Assembly (NCBI GenBank): GCA_016748015.1
Contig: JAAOMT010000571.1
Span: 1,305,095-1,369,094, forward strand
Direction: 5' to 3'
Source: Geosiphon pyriformis
Lineage: Eukaryota; Glomeromycota; Glomeromycetes; Archaeosporales; Geosiphonaceae
DNA length: 64,000 nucleotides
Below are positions 1 to 12,183 of the stretch, in pieces. The translations under genes were made by a program, and so were the position numbers. The notes beneath the pieces were generated by a model. It had not been told where the DNA came from and did no database searches. It worked only from the letters and a program-made list of their open reading frames with translations. Positions within the stretch are counted from its first letter, which is position 1. Each line of letters begins with the position of its first letter.

Positions 1-96
1 TTATTACATTTAATGAGTACAGTTCAACCACTATCTAATATACAGATGCAAGCTAAGTAAATCTAACTAAATGTGGTTCACACATTTGCTACATGT

Positions 97-117
97 AACT
101 AGCCACTCAGGCCAATC
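97..117 (-). other. LINE 3' UTR stem-loop (copy A)
   Basis: On the minus strand the arms GATTGGCC and GGCTAGTT flank the loop TGAGT and can pair over 8 bp if G-T wobbles are allowed. It lies about 10 nt after the ORF2 stop (127-129). The same structure sits at the same place in the other LINE copies, so it is probably functional, perhaps as the site recognised by the element's own reverse transcriptase. Confidence 0.6.
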
Positions 118-126
118 TAGACAACA

Positions 127-3100
127 CTATACACCTACATAAACTTTGACACTATCACAAATACCAGAAAAAAAAAGGCTAGCCTTACACAAACCAAAAC
201 TGACGGCAAACATCTCATCAATTCCAAGAAGATAAACAATTTCACCAGACAAATGTTTAATAGAGTCAGCTAAAAGACCAATAAGAATTTCCGAAGCACA
301 AACCAAACCACAACATTCTATGTCCACTTTAAACTTAGCCCTGAGTAACTACAAACCACACCAGTGTTTTTTTGCCAGGCGCCAAACAAAATCAGCCACC
401 ACCAAAACAGCCTGATTATGATTCTTGAAATGTGCAGTAGCTTTATCAATCTATTCTCTTAGTACAAAGCCTTTACACAATTGCATATACACTCCTGAAT
501 TATAACAACTAGCAAGCAGAGTACACAACATAGGAGAGGATGCCAGAGAGCAGCCCACCAGCAACAACTTCCACAAAGCAGTCCTGTCCAACAAAATATC
601 AGCACACACAGCTGCCTTATTTTGACAAGTAAACACATGATCTGACAATTCAACATTATCACACATTAAACAGAGAACCTCAAGATAACATTTATCATAC
701 AACCTTTTACGAATGGCAACTGATAACTTCCTATGGACCACTTTCATTAAGTAAGTACAGAGAATAGCTGAAGCTCAGCTTGTAAAACCTGACAGCATGT
801 GGGAGTCCGGGTGCCAGACTGAAGCCATACACTTCCAATCAACTCTTTATCGATCACCACAGAGCCAGGACCAGTCTCCCACTGAGCATAACAGATAGAT
901 CTATAAATATCCCAAACAAAATGTCGAGCATTGCCTAAGACAACCTGACCATGAGCCATGACATACCTTTCCTGAACACTCATAGGAAGAGACAAATTGG
1001 AGTGAGCAGCGTGCCCAGCCAAAGCATCAGTCTTGTCATTGTGAGCATTACTCAAATGGCCTTTTACCTTCACCCACCCAACAGAAAGGTCTTTATTCTC
1101 AATCAACTTGTGAATATAACATCTTTCCACCCAACATTTGTTCCTGAAATCAGAAGCAATTAAACCCAATTCTGAAGCACACGCATCAATAATAGCCTGA
1201 CTATCAGTGTTAATAACAACCGAGCATGAAGAAGGAACACATTGCAGTGCCAGGACAACAGTGTGAAGTTCAGCCATAGTAGAAAAAAGCAACTCACTGA
1301 CCTCAATGCCAATACTCACACTAGCATTGGGGAAATAAGCTGCAGCCCCACCTGCAACCTTGGCAGTGCCCAAATGAGACAAAAAACCATCAGTATACAC
1401 TGCGAAGACATCAAACCAAGATTCATGTAAACATTCTCAAACAACCAAATATCTTTCCGAATCAAAAAAGTTTGAGCCACCAAAGACTGTGGACAGACCA
1501 CCAGGAATGAGACAGTGACCATCCATGTATGCAGAAACTTTGGAGTACCACAAGGATACAGGACCCCTGAAACTCAGTCTCTTCCAGCGGCAAAAAGTCC
1601 TCCAACTGAGAACCAATTTATCTTTGCCCAATAACCTGTCACCAAAGGCAACACCAAAATGCTTTAAAGAGGGGACCACACCAAAATAAAAAGAGCTACC
1701 CAAGATCATCAATACAGGAAAGTGACCAGCACCATGAAAAGCACAAGGCAAATTGTTGGCCAGATATATATCATTGTCCAAAAAAATTCTAACCATACCA
1801 GCAAGAAAATTGTTAGAGGAATTAACCCTCAACTTAACAGGATGTTGCAAAGGGTTTAATGGAGCCCACTCTAATATCTGTAAATCCAAAAAACAGTGTT
1901 CAAACAAATGTCCCAGAATACCAGGCACATTTGAGAACCAAACCAATGAAGCCACCTTCTCTTTAGCCTAGATCTGTTCGAAAGTCCTCACACCATAAAG
2001 GAAGGGATAATGTAAAGCCTCATTGGAAAAATCTCAAGGCAAATTTGCTTTAGATTTGAGACCCTTCCTCAACATAACATCCCATTTTAAGCAGACACTT
2101 TTAGAAACAAAGCTGAATTGTGTGCGATAACTGACAATGGATTGCAGGACCAAAGACACCAAGTATACAAATTGTTTATCCATCAAAGCTTTTGTGAAAA
2201 CCATATTGGAAAAAAACCTGACATTCGATTGAGCTTTGGCTAAACTGGACTTAAACAATCTGTCTGTCGACAAAAAAATGCCCAAATATCTATGAGCCTC
2301 ACCCTGTTTAGCAATAGAGATAGATAGTCCATTAATATGCAAAGACACATCCGAAACCCTTTTGTTAATAGAAATTATCACAGTTTTTTCACTGTTAATT
2401 GCAATATTATTGATCTCAAAAAATTCACACATAATATCTAATATATGTTGTGTCGACACTTGACCATTACCAATTTAGATAGTATTATCCACAAATGCAC
2501 TTGCTGCAAAAAATGAAGACTGACCACCACTAGACTCAATACAGCCAGATTTTGCTACAAAGTTGGTATTGATTCTATAACCATATAAATGTTCATGATC
2601 CTTAACCTTGCACAACAAAGGGTCATAAAAAATTTTCCACAAGAGAGGAGAGAAGACCTCTCTTTGATCTAAACCATCCAGCACATAGTATCCATCTAAG
2701 AGACCAAAATCAGTCATTACTCTATTAATTCTGCCTACATGTAAGTTTCTGAAAAACGACACAAATTTGTCACACATTTTAATCCGCTTCAAACTGGTTT
2801 CCAACTGCTGCCAACTAACAGAATCATAGGCCTTATACATATCTTGCAACACCAACCAAACCTTCCTATTTTTCTCCAGAGCATCTTTCACAATTGAACC
2901 AACAGCAAAAACCAGAGATTGAGTGGAAGTACTCTTTAGGACTGAAAAATTATCACCCTGGAGAACATCAAATCTGGAACAGGCCAAAAAAATACGGTTA
3001 GACAATAATTTAGAGAGTATCTTTTTGGTTGTCTCAATTAATGCAATGGGTCTTGTATTCGTAAGAATGCCATCCCATTCATATGGTTTGGGGATTATAG

Positions 3101-4799
3101 AAACCCAAGCTCTTTTCCAAAGAGCCGGAACCTCACTAATATTTAGGCAAGAATTTAAGAGACCCAACAAACACTCAAGCATATCATCACCACAATGTTT
3201 TCATAGCTTGTTAGAGATACCAGACAGGCCAGCCGCTTTGACATCAAGTAGATCCGAAATCACATTCACCAATTCACTGAAATAGATGTCATTCATAACA
3301 TTAGAAAAGACATCATCTTTCACATAATCCAAAGGCGCGTATTGGTGGGCCTATCTGGAGAGCATCACTGAAGATAAAATACACTCTCTCATCCAGTTAA
3401 CCATAATACTGTTGACCCTGCTTTTCACCTCAATTAGATCCAAAACCAGTTCATCATTTATAACCAAGTGGTCCAAAACAACCTTATGAAAAGACTGCTC
3501 CAAAATACTCCTAATCATGTCACCTTTGTTAGAACTGAAATTCTCCATGTGTTTATTGATGGCACTCCAGATCACTGTATTTCTTGCCACTCTGGATTTA
3601 TAATACTTAGACTTTCTATAACACTTCCTAACTATAGACAGATGCTTGAACACTTTCACCAAATCAGCCCTATTTTGAACCAAAAAATCAAACTTAAAAG
3701 TCTCTTTATAATCAACCAGAAACCACCTCTTAATTAGACAATCACATTTACACTTATTACCTGTATTCAAACTCTTGACGATCTTAGCCACCAACAATTC
3801 AAGTCTAAGGAACCTCGATGAATGTCTGTTTTTTGAACAGTCAAATTCACTAAACCAGCACCTAGAAAATGTAGTATCAGTGGCTCTCACCATAACTCCA
3901 CACAACACATCTCACATCTCATCCAGATTACTGAGAACCTTAGCACTCAAAAAACCACCTATGACCAAGAACAAAACAGCAGACACATTATCCTTAAACT
4001 GTAACCATTTAGAAGGGTCAGCATCTTTAAAGTCAAACTTCCATCTGTCTCTGTTGGCCTGTTTGCGAATACTGTTTAGCTGAGCATTAAGAAGACCCCC
4101 TAATCCAATTGAAACTGAAATCATCTTATGATCTGTGTTGAAAAACTTTGTAACCACACCAATATTCCACTTCATTAGAGCAGAAACTAAGTTTTCACTG
4201 ACAAAAATATAATCAATAACTTTTTCCACATCTCTGGAGTTGCTCCATGTAGGTGAACTAGCCAAAGAATGTTTCTTGAAAGAGTTAACAAGACCCAGAT
4301 CCATGCATTTTCTGAGACTAGCACTTTTCTTGGTATCTGATTCATTGAAGTCCCTACTCAAGACGACAAATGAGCTTGAGTTGATAGCACTAGCAATTAA
4401 GGAGTTGACAGCAAGAGTCTGACCAAATTGCACACCAGCAGACACTCCTGCATAGATACCTAAGATTGTAACTGAAAGTTTGCTCTTAAACAAGAGCCTA
4501 ATTGAAATCAACTGACCAGGAATTTCATCGATCTTTGAAACATGCCAAGCCATAGAAGAGTTCATAATAACAGCCATGCCAGCACCAGAAGAACCTGTAT
4601 CAAGCCCTGATGTAAAAATGCGAACACCAGGGAACTTATTTATGATTCATGGCTTAACGCCAGATTTTAACTTTGTCTCCGTAATAATAGAAATGTTATT
4701 TCCAGAGTTCATGTGCCATTTAACTATATTGTCCTGTTTGGCAGAAACGTTCACGCCCCTCATATTACATGTCGCAATTCTCCAAACCAAATTGTTCAT
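127..4799 (-). pseudogene. LINE copy A ORF2 (endonuclease-RT-RNase H), broken
   Basis: The start is the ATG at 4799-4797, which overlaps the ORF1 stop as ATGA; it is followed by NNLVWRIATCNMRG, the N-terminal endonuclease motif. TETKL (about 4680) and the RDFNE motif (about 4340) are endonuclease signatures. RT palm sequence lies around 2475-3182, the RNase H domain at 747-1400 (YTDG, AELHTVVLAL, KVKGHLSNAHND, with the catalytic Asp of YTDG intact), and a Cys/His motif (CLMCDN...DHVFTC) at about 600-680. The frame is kept from 4799 to about 747 apart from stops at about 3909, 3183, 2460, 1956 and 1401. After about 745 the reading continues in another frame. Not translatable as one protein. 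Confidence 0.88.
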
Positions 4800-6690
4800 T
4801 GAAATAAAGAAAAGACTGCTGAACTTGAGCCAGCACATATCTGATCTAACTTCTTTAATACCAAACAAACTAAAGCTTCGAGAGCCATTAACTTTGACTC
4901 CAAACAGCCCACTTTTGAAGTCAAAATTTTTGAACCACTCAGACCCAAATTCGAGACACTAGAGGAAACTGAAGAGGGAGAAAAAACCACAGACTTAGAA
5001 TCATCCAGAACTATATCTGAACCAAATTCTACATTTGCCATAACAGGGATAACCAAGGGCTGAGAAGAGAAGGCAAGAGCCTTGGGCACCAGATTTAAAT
5101 TGTCAAGTTTGTTTACAATACCAGACACCCTATCTGTAAGAAGTTCCAAAGAATGCTCCAAAGAAGTGAGACAAGTCTCCAAAATTGAATAAACAAGAAC
5201 CACAGAAGACGAGTGACCAACCACACCTAAGGCACCAGAAGAGGAACCAAAATCAGAACCAGAACCAAAGTGAGAACCATTAGACAAAGATACTAGAGAG
5301 ACAATCTGGGCCCATGATTTGCCACCAAATGCAGCCAGTCAAAAAATAGGCACACTCTTTTTCACATACAGCTTGGTCAACTAGAGGTGGTTTTCATCAG
5401 AGACAATCCTTTTAAATGACTTGGAAAGTTTAAAAAAAGTTGAAATCTCAGCATTACACTCTAGAACAGAATGACCAAGTTTCCCATACTATTCACACTG
5501 AACCAGATCCAATCTAGCCCAAGAAAGTCTCATTCCACCAAAAATAGGCTCCATACGAAACGCAGACTTTAATACCTCGTCATTTTCAAAACAAACTACA
5601 GTACAATGAACTCTATTGCCAGTGTTTAAGGATCAATTTATGACACAAGTTTTCCCACCAGCTTCTGCCAAAAGATTACCAAGATTATGAGCCATTGTTC
5701 CCACTGGCAAAGTAAACAAAAGTGCCTTATATCAATCTTTAGATGCCCATGTTTCACAATTCCCCACAGCCTTGGCCACGCGCACTGAATCTTTCCTAAT
5801 TAAGAAAGACCACTTAGCTGCCAACTGATCTGTCTGACTCAATTCGGCAAACTCTACCACAGCCTTCTGCCACAGCCCAATGAGTTGCAATCGAATTGAC
5901 ACTATTTGACCAAACTCAGATACTGTGGCAACAATTATATCCTTAAGCATGTCCATGGGAATTTCTTTAATTACCACAGCCTGATCTGACTGCACTTCTT
6001 GTTTTTTGAGATTGGTGTTTATGACAATCTTATTTTCCCTGACCAATGACGCGGCCATTTCCATGCTTTTCTCTGATGTAAACATTGATCTGATGATCTC
6101 TTCAAATTTTGAGAGAGTAGTGGCTCCCCCAAAACCATTGATTGTTGAGAAAATTTTTCTAATTAACTGAGTCTTAGCCATTGCCGATTTACCCTCCACA
6201 GCTAAGAGATTAATATCCAAAGCAAATGATTTTTTAACTGATACTTTCACAGAAGTCTTGATAATTTTAGGGTTGATCCATTTCTGCTCTAAAGAAATAG
6301 ACAAGTGAGGAAGGAGCACAACTTCATCATCATCCATACTAAAATTAGAAGAGCCAAGTGGAGAACCAAAACCAGTACCAGTGTTGACTCGCTTTGTCTT
6401 GGGTGTAATAGCTGCTGAACCCAAAAAAAACCCACCATCCATCTCAGACATGTTAACATCCTCATCCTCACCAGAGAGACTCTCCACATTAGAATACACA
6501 CTGCCACTAGATTCAGCCTTGCTCAAGGATATATTCTTTTCATTACTAGAATGTTTCACATTATCAAGAACAACCTTTTTTTTCTGATAAAAAGAGCCAT
6601 CAGCAGGATCTTAAAAAGCACTCTTAGGAGCTTTTTTCTTAGGTGTGGTGCTACTAGCAGTAGCCTCTATATCCACGAAAAATGGGTTAC
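4796..6690 (-). pseudogene. LINE copy A ORF1 (nucleic-acid-binding protein), broken
   Basis: The longest intact piece (5732-6559, 275 codons) contains the VGLWQK-type segment also present in copies E and G. The zinc knuckle downstream (about 5480-5525) reads C-E-stop-Y-G-K-L-G-H-S-V-L-E-C: the second Cys has become Tyr and the residue before it a TAG, where a CCHC knuckle is expected. The last part (4796-5287) is Ser-rich and ends in CAATGA, whose ATGA is shared with the ORF2 start. The upstream edge is uncertain because no clear ATG remains above 6559; coding similarity continues to about 6690. Confidence 0.75.
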
Positions 6691-6727
6691 TATTAGGTAA
6701 AGAAATATTAATATAGACTAAAAAAAC

Positions 6728-6794
6728 AAAAAACTTCTTTTTCAGAAAATACGCTTTTTAGGGATTTGGAAATGTAAGAAAGAAAGAAGTTTTT
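6728..6794. repeat. 5'-terminal inverted repeat of LINE copy A
   Basis: AAAAAACTTCTTT (6728-6740) and AAAGAAGTTTTT (6783-6794) form a 12-bp perfect stem around about 42 nt. The same arrangement occurs at the 5' end of copy G and, blurred by C to T changes, copy F. It would fold at the 5' end of the element RNA. Confidence 0.6.
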
Positions 6795-6797
6795 AAT

Positions 6798-7189
6798 TTG
6801 TATTATTTGATTATATTAATAAAATTTAATTTGTGTTTTTTGTTTTTTACTATAAAATTAATCTTGTTTTTTATTAAATTATTATAATATTAAATTATTT
6901 TATTGTAATAATTAAATTACTTATTATAATATTAAATTATTTTTGTGCTTTTTTTGGTTTTTCTATATTAATAATAATTTTTAAAAAAAATTAAAAATAA
7001 TTGATCTAAGTTGTTAAAAATATAATTATATTAATTGTATTTAATATTAAAAAAATAATTTATTTTATTTTAATTAAGTTTAAATTTTTTTAAATATTGT
7101 TAAAACTATTTTAAAATATTTTTTTTAAGTTAAAACTACTTATATATAATTTAATAAAAAAAAAATTGAAAATATAAAAATAATTACTA
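6798..7189. other. AT-rich stretch, nothing recognised
   Basis: Mostly A and T with long homopolymers. No ORF, RNA gene or recognisable repeat was seen. Confidence 0.6.
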
Positions 7190-8360
7190 TGTCTTAATTA
7201 ATATACCAAATTACATAAAACAACTTTTATTAGAAAGTTAAATACCATATAATTTTATTAAAAAAATTTAATAAGAAATTCTTTTACTATTTGTTTCAAT
7301 TATTATTTTACAATATTATTTCATTGATTCTATTAAACCAATTAAGATAGATTTAAGAAGATCTTGCCATTTTTTTTCCATAAATTTCTTTAATTTACTA
7401 CAATTTTAAGACATTTTTTTTTCTACATTTTTTTTAACAATAGCTTAAAGATTTTTATTGGGTTTAAGTTAGAACTATTAGATAACCACCCCAATAATTC
7501 AATTGTATTTTTAGCAATAAACTTTTTGGCAAGCTTGCTAGTATGCTTGGGGTTATTATCTTGTTAGAATTATTAATTATTCTCTAGTATTGCTCTAATT
7601 TCAGATAAGTAATTACAAAAAATATATATATAAAATTAAATATTTATTATTTAAACAAAACAAAATAAACTAATCTTTTCTTTTTTATAGAAACTCTTCT
7701 ACATGAAAATTTTTGTTCAATCTTTAAGCATAAAACAAATTGGTTGAGTATTTTTATGCCAAGTTAAAAAAATGTTTCATTAGTAAAAACTGTTCTTTTT
7801 TAATTATTGTTTAGGTGTTTTTTGGCCCATTTTACACATTTTTATTTATGTTTTTTGGTCAACATTGAAGTTGCTCTAGAAAGATTTTTTTATAATTAAA
7901 ATTAGATAAATGGTTTTAAATAATAATATAAGAAACATTTATTTTTTTTTTAGCCAACTTTATTGCTAAATATTTAGATAAAATTAAAAAATCTCTATAA
8001 ATAATCTGTTTTAATACTTTTAAAAAATTTTCCATAATTTTTTTTGGCCAACCATTACCAGTTGCATGCTTTTTTTTTGAGCTTTTTGAGGATATTATAG
8101 ATTTTAGAAAGGAGTATATTCATTTTATTCTGTATTTTTTTCATTTTTTGTATTCTTTGTTTCCAAAAATATAATATAACTTATTGTTATATTTCTTGCT
8201 TTGAAGTCAGTATTTCAAAAACAAGTTTTAAAAAAAACTATTAATTAATATGTAAAAAAATGTTTTTAAAGTTCAGCCACTTATCTAATATTCTGTTTTC
8301 ATTTTTATTATTACAAAACTTATTAAAAATAATTAAACCAAATGTTAAACTGTATATACA
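7190..8360 (-). mobile_element. Tc1/mariner element remnant
   Basis: A DNA transposon relic defined by its decayed transposase (7265-8180). Element ends are approximate; I could not find convincing terminal inverted repeats or a TA duplication in this AT-rich context. Confidence 0.6.
7265..8180 (-). pseudogene. Tc1/mariner transposase pseudogene
   Basis: Conceptual minus-strand translation with stops and frame changes gives, in order, a helix-turn-helix region with a degraded GRP box (TGNGWPKK), a VFTNETFFN block, a QDNNPKHTSKLAKKF block and SNSSNLNPIK. These match the order of the Tc1 catalytic core (the three Asp/Glu positions). Two of the three acidic residues are gone: the first D reads N (GAT to AAT), the last block reads N-L-N-P-I-K instead of the usual D-L-N-P-I-E. 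Only the middle Asp (QDN) remains. All changes are G to A on the coding strand. The copy is dead. Confidence 0.75.
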
Positions 8361-8770
8361 TATTTTCTGTTTTATAAAATAGTTTTTAAAAACTTGTTAT
8401 TTTTTATATTATTTTATTATTGTTAATTATAATTTATTATTATATATTAATTTTTATTATTTTAAATTATTACTAATTATTGTATATTAGTTTGTATTAT
8501 TGTATATTATTATGTATTATTATATATTATTATATATTATTATATTTTTATTATATTTTTTTTAAAATTAATTGGTTTTTTTACTTAAATAATAAGATTT
8601 TTTTCTTTAAAATTAAGCTTTATAAATTTATATAAATTTTTTTTAAATTTTTTAAATTTGTATAATATTTAATAGTTTTTTTAACAATTGCTTTTTGTAA
8701 TTTTTTAAAATAAAAATTGGTTATTTTTTTAATTATTAATAATTAGAATATTATTATTATTATTTTATAT
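8361..8770. other. AT-rich stretch, nothing recognised
   Basis: Runs of TATTATTATA-like simple sequence around 8400-8560. No coding signal seen. Confidence 0.6.
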
Positions 8771-11000
8771 AAGATTTAATGAGTATAGCCCAATCACTAT
8801 TTAGAAATTAAGAATAAATTAAGTGCTCTAAAGTTAAATATAATTTATATGCTTTTTATATATAATTAGCTACTTAAATCAATTTAAACTATATTATATT
8901 AATATAATAAAAAGAAACTTACTTAAAGTTGACATTTTTTAAACTACATTAAACAATTTAATACTACAAAAAATTAATTTAACCAGTCATTTAGCTGTTT
9001 TTAAGAGATCAGTTTTAATATTATTAAGTTTATATATCTAAAAAAATATTAAATTAAAAAATATATTATTATTAATACTAATTAAGACTTTAAATTACCA
9101 GATATATTAATATTATTTATGTAGCACTTTTTTTTTAGCTTACTAATAATTTTGTTAAAAAAATTTAAATGAATTATAAGCTTATTAATTTTAAGACTAA
9201 AAATACAGTTTAATATTAAATTACCATTAATAAATTATTCAAATACAATAACTAAAAAGCTAATAGGCTTAACAATTGACTTAACTAAAGCAAAAAGTTT
9301 AACCAAATCAGATTCCAAAAAAATCAACTAAAAAGACAATAGGATTACCAACAATTACCAAAAAAAAAGCAAAAATTATTAGAAGTAAAAACTTAAAAAA
9401 ACCCAAAAGGGTAAAAGCTTTAACATAAAACTTAGTACTTATAAAATATAATATAAACATCTTGAAAATCTTGAAAAAAAAAAGTAAAAACATCTTATAG
9501 TCTATAGTCAAATGGCTCATTTTTTAATACTTAAAACAGTACTAATAATCAGAGATTTTTTATTAAATACAGCATTTTTTTAATATATTAATCTTGACTA
9601 TTATAATATTTAAATTAGTCTAAAATCTAAATATAATCAAAATAAACTGAAAACAGTAACCAGAATTAAAAGAATAAAAAATAAAACATGTTTAATTACT
9701 AATTTAATAGATTATATTACTAATTTTAAAAACAGTACAGTTAAAAGAAAGGTTAACCAACTTGGTTTTAAACTTATTACAAGACAAAATAGTTTTATTT
9801 TAATTAATTAAAGAGAAAATTCTAATACTATTTTTGTCTACCAATACCAACTAATGATTTAAAACAAATATAATAGTATTTAACTTTTTATAATAAACAA
9901 CAATATATTGCCAAATACCAACAGATTTTAGCACAATACAAATAATTTTACCAAAAACATTAAATAGTATCTTAATATTAACAACAGTCATACCTAAAAA
10001 TATATTACATAATGTAATAACAACAAAAAAAACCAGACTCAAAAACCACCAAAGATTTGGCAATTTTAAGAGTAATTAGGTAAACAGAGCTTGTAAATTT
10101 AACCAAAAATACAGCTTTTAAAGACTTTTAAAAAACAAATTTTATGCCAAAAAGCTTTATATTGTCTTTTAATACTAACTTAGTATTCAAAAAACCATGT
10201 ACAGACTAAAAAACAGCCTTAAAATAAGCCAATTTAATTTTGAAAATAGCACCAGACACCAAAATAAAAGCTATCTACTTAATAAACTTTTAATAATTAG
10301 AAATAATTTTTTAAGCATTATTAATAAAAATACCAGAAACTAGCAGAAAAAATAAATTAGTTTTTATTTGATTAGTTTAGTTTTCAAAAACAGATAATTT
10401 AATAGAAAATTGTTGTTTTGTTTTTAAAACTGGCAATAATCTGCTAAAAAAAACCACATTTGGCAATACAATTAGTGATTGATTTTGGCTTATTTTAGAT
10501 AATAAACTAAATAATACAACAGAAATTTCATCTAAAATCTCATTAGAAACTACAAAGAGGTTTAATATAACAATAGCAAAAGCAAATAACTGTTTTACTT
10601 TTTTGAGTCTTTGGTCTTTTTGACCATTTTTTTAAAAATTTGATATTAAAAACACCAGATGTAAAAGCTATAGAAAAGAAAACCAGCTTGTTAATTAATT
10701 TGTTATTAAAAACTTTTGGGCTTTTAAAAGAAATAAAAATAACATTAGAATTAATCTAAGTATGTCTTTTTAAAAACACTTTAACTAGTAAAAAACTAGC
10801 CAAAAATAAAGAAAATGTTTCAAAACCACCAAAAACAGCTTTTTACTATTATTAACCAAGAAAAAAGCTTCTAAAACGTTTTGTTTAACTGCTTTCACAA
10901 CAGAAAAAATTTTTTTGGTTAAAACTTTATAAAATACCAAAGAAAAAATACTAGTTACAACTTTTTTACTTTTTGTTTTAGTTATAATCATAAAATTAAA
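8771..11000 (-). mobile_element. LINE copy B, heavily decayed, internally deleted
   Basis: The start near 8771 matches the reverse complement of the LINE 3' end (TTTAATGAGTATAGCCCAAT compared with copy A positions 9-28), followed by a blurred 3' stem-loop near 8865-8890. After about 9300 the sequence resembles ORF1 rather than ORF2: the piece at 9851-10063 contains SVGIWQYIVVYY, aligning to the VGLWQKAIIE segment of copy G ORF1. Most of ORF2 therefore seems deleted. A Lys/Val-rich piece at 10785-10991 would be near the ORF1 start. Very AT-rich; boundaries approximate. Confidence 0.5.
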
Positions 11001-12183
11001 AAAACAAAAAGTTTATAATAATTATTAATATTTTTAAACCTATTTTTTTGAATATTATTATTAAATTCAAGAGTATTTATATATAGTATTTAAAAACTAA
11101 ACATAAATAATAAATAATTTTTATAATTAAATATTAAGTTGTTTTTTTAAAATTTATTTAACTAGTTATAAAGCTTTTTTGTTGAATAATTAATTATTAT
11201 AATTTAAGTATAATATTTAAATATTTAATTGTTTTCTAATTTTATTATAGTAAAAAATTAACAGAAGATTTTTTTCTATATGCTAAAAGTTTTAAAAGTA
11301 AATTTTTCAGTTTTAGATTCAGTTTATATATTATTTAAGACTTTTTTTAATCTTTTTATTATTTTATTAATGTAATTTGTTAATATTTATAAATTAATAA
11401 GTATAAATTATAATTTCTAAAATTTTATTTGTTTTTATATTATTTTAAACAATTATTAAGAGTTTAAGCATTTTTTCTAAAATGTTTATAATAATAGTGC
11501 TTTTATAACTTTTTATTAATTTACATATTTCTGAATTTTGCAACTTAATTTTTTTGATAAAAATTGTGTTTGATTATGATAATTGGTTCTAAATCTTATA
11601 GAATTTTTTCTAATTTGATCAATAAAATTTGCATTTATAATTAAAGTATTTGTGTTGTTAATAATTAATTTGTGTAATAAGATCATATTTTGTAAAAACA
11701 TTAAAATAAAAATAATATATTGCTTAAATATTAAATTTGCAAGTTAATTATATTTTTACAAATAAAAATATTTATTATTTGAAATAATGAAAATTAAAAT
11801 CTAAACTTATTTTTAATTAACATTATGAAAATTTTAAAAACAAAAAAATTTAAAATACAGATTTGGAAGTTTAAATTTTTTCTGATTTTAAAAATAAAAC
11901 TAAAAACTCACATTTTGAAAATTATTTACGATATTATCGGCTAATAGCATTTATTTCACAAAATTTCAAGAATGACTTGATGACCATAAATTTATTTGGC
12001 AAAATGTCGGGTAGACAATTTGATGAGCATTGTGAGAAAAATGAATCTTCTAATGCTAGTTAACACATTTATTTTAAGCAATAATAAAATCTCGGCAAGA
12101 ATATAGAATATTGCTAATAATAAAGGTGTTGAGGTCTAAGATGGATTGCTTGACTAACCTGATGCAAAGGAATCAACCATGAG
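11001..12183. other. AT-rich spacer and 3' flank of the TAF4-like gene
   Basis: 11001-11900 is AT-rich with no recognised feature. About 11930-12183 has higher GC and probably holds the 3' UTR of the minus-strand TAF4-like gene, judging only by position and composition. Confidence 0.4.

Larger units (their letters stand above)
1..6797 (-). mobile_element. LINE copy A (I/Tad-like non-LTR retrotransposon, near full length, defective)
   Basis: A minus-strand non-LTR retrotransposon running from a 5' terminal inverted repeat (6728-6740 with 6783-6794) to an A-rich 3' tail at the window edge. It encodes ORF1 (zinc-knuckle RNA-binding type) and ORF2 with an APE-type endonuclease, reverse transcriptase, RNase H and a C-terminal Cys/His motif, the order expected for I/Tad-group elements. 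Both ORFs carry many in-frame stops; ORF2 also has one frameshift near 745-765. The first bases of the window read as the reverse complement of the tail, so the element may extend slightly outside. Family level is confident, clade less so. Confidence 0.9.
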
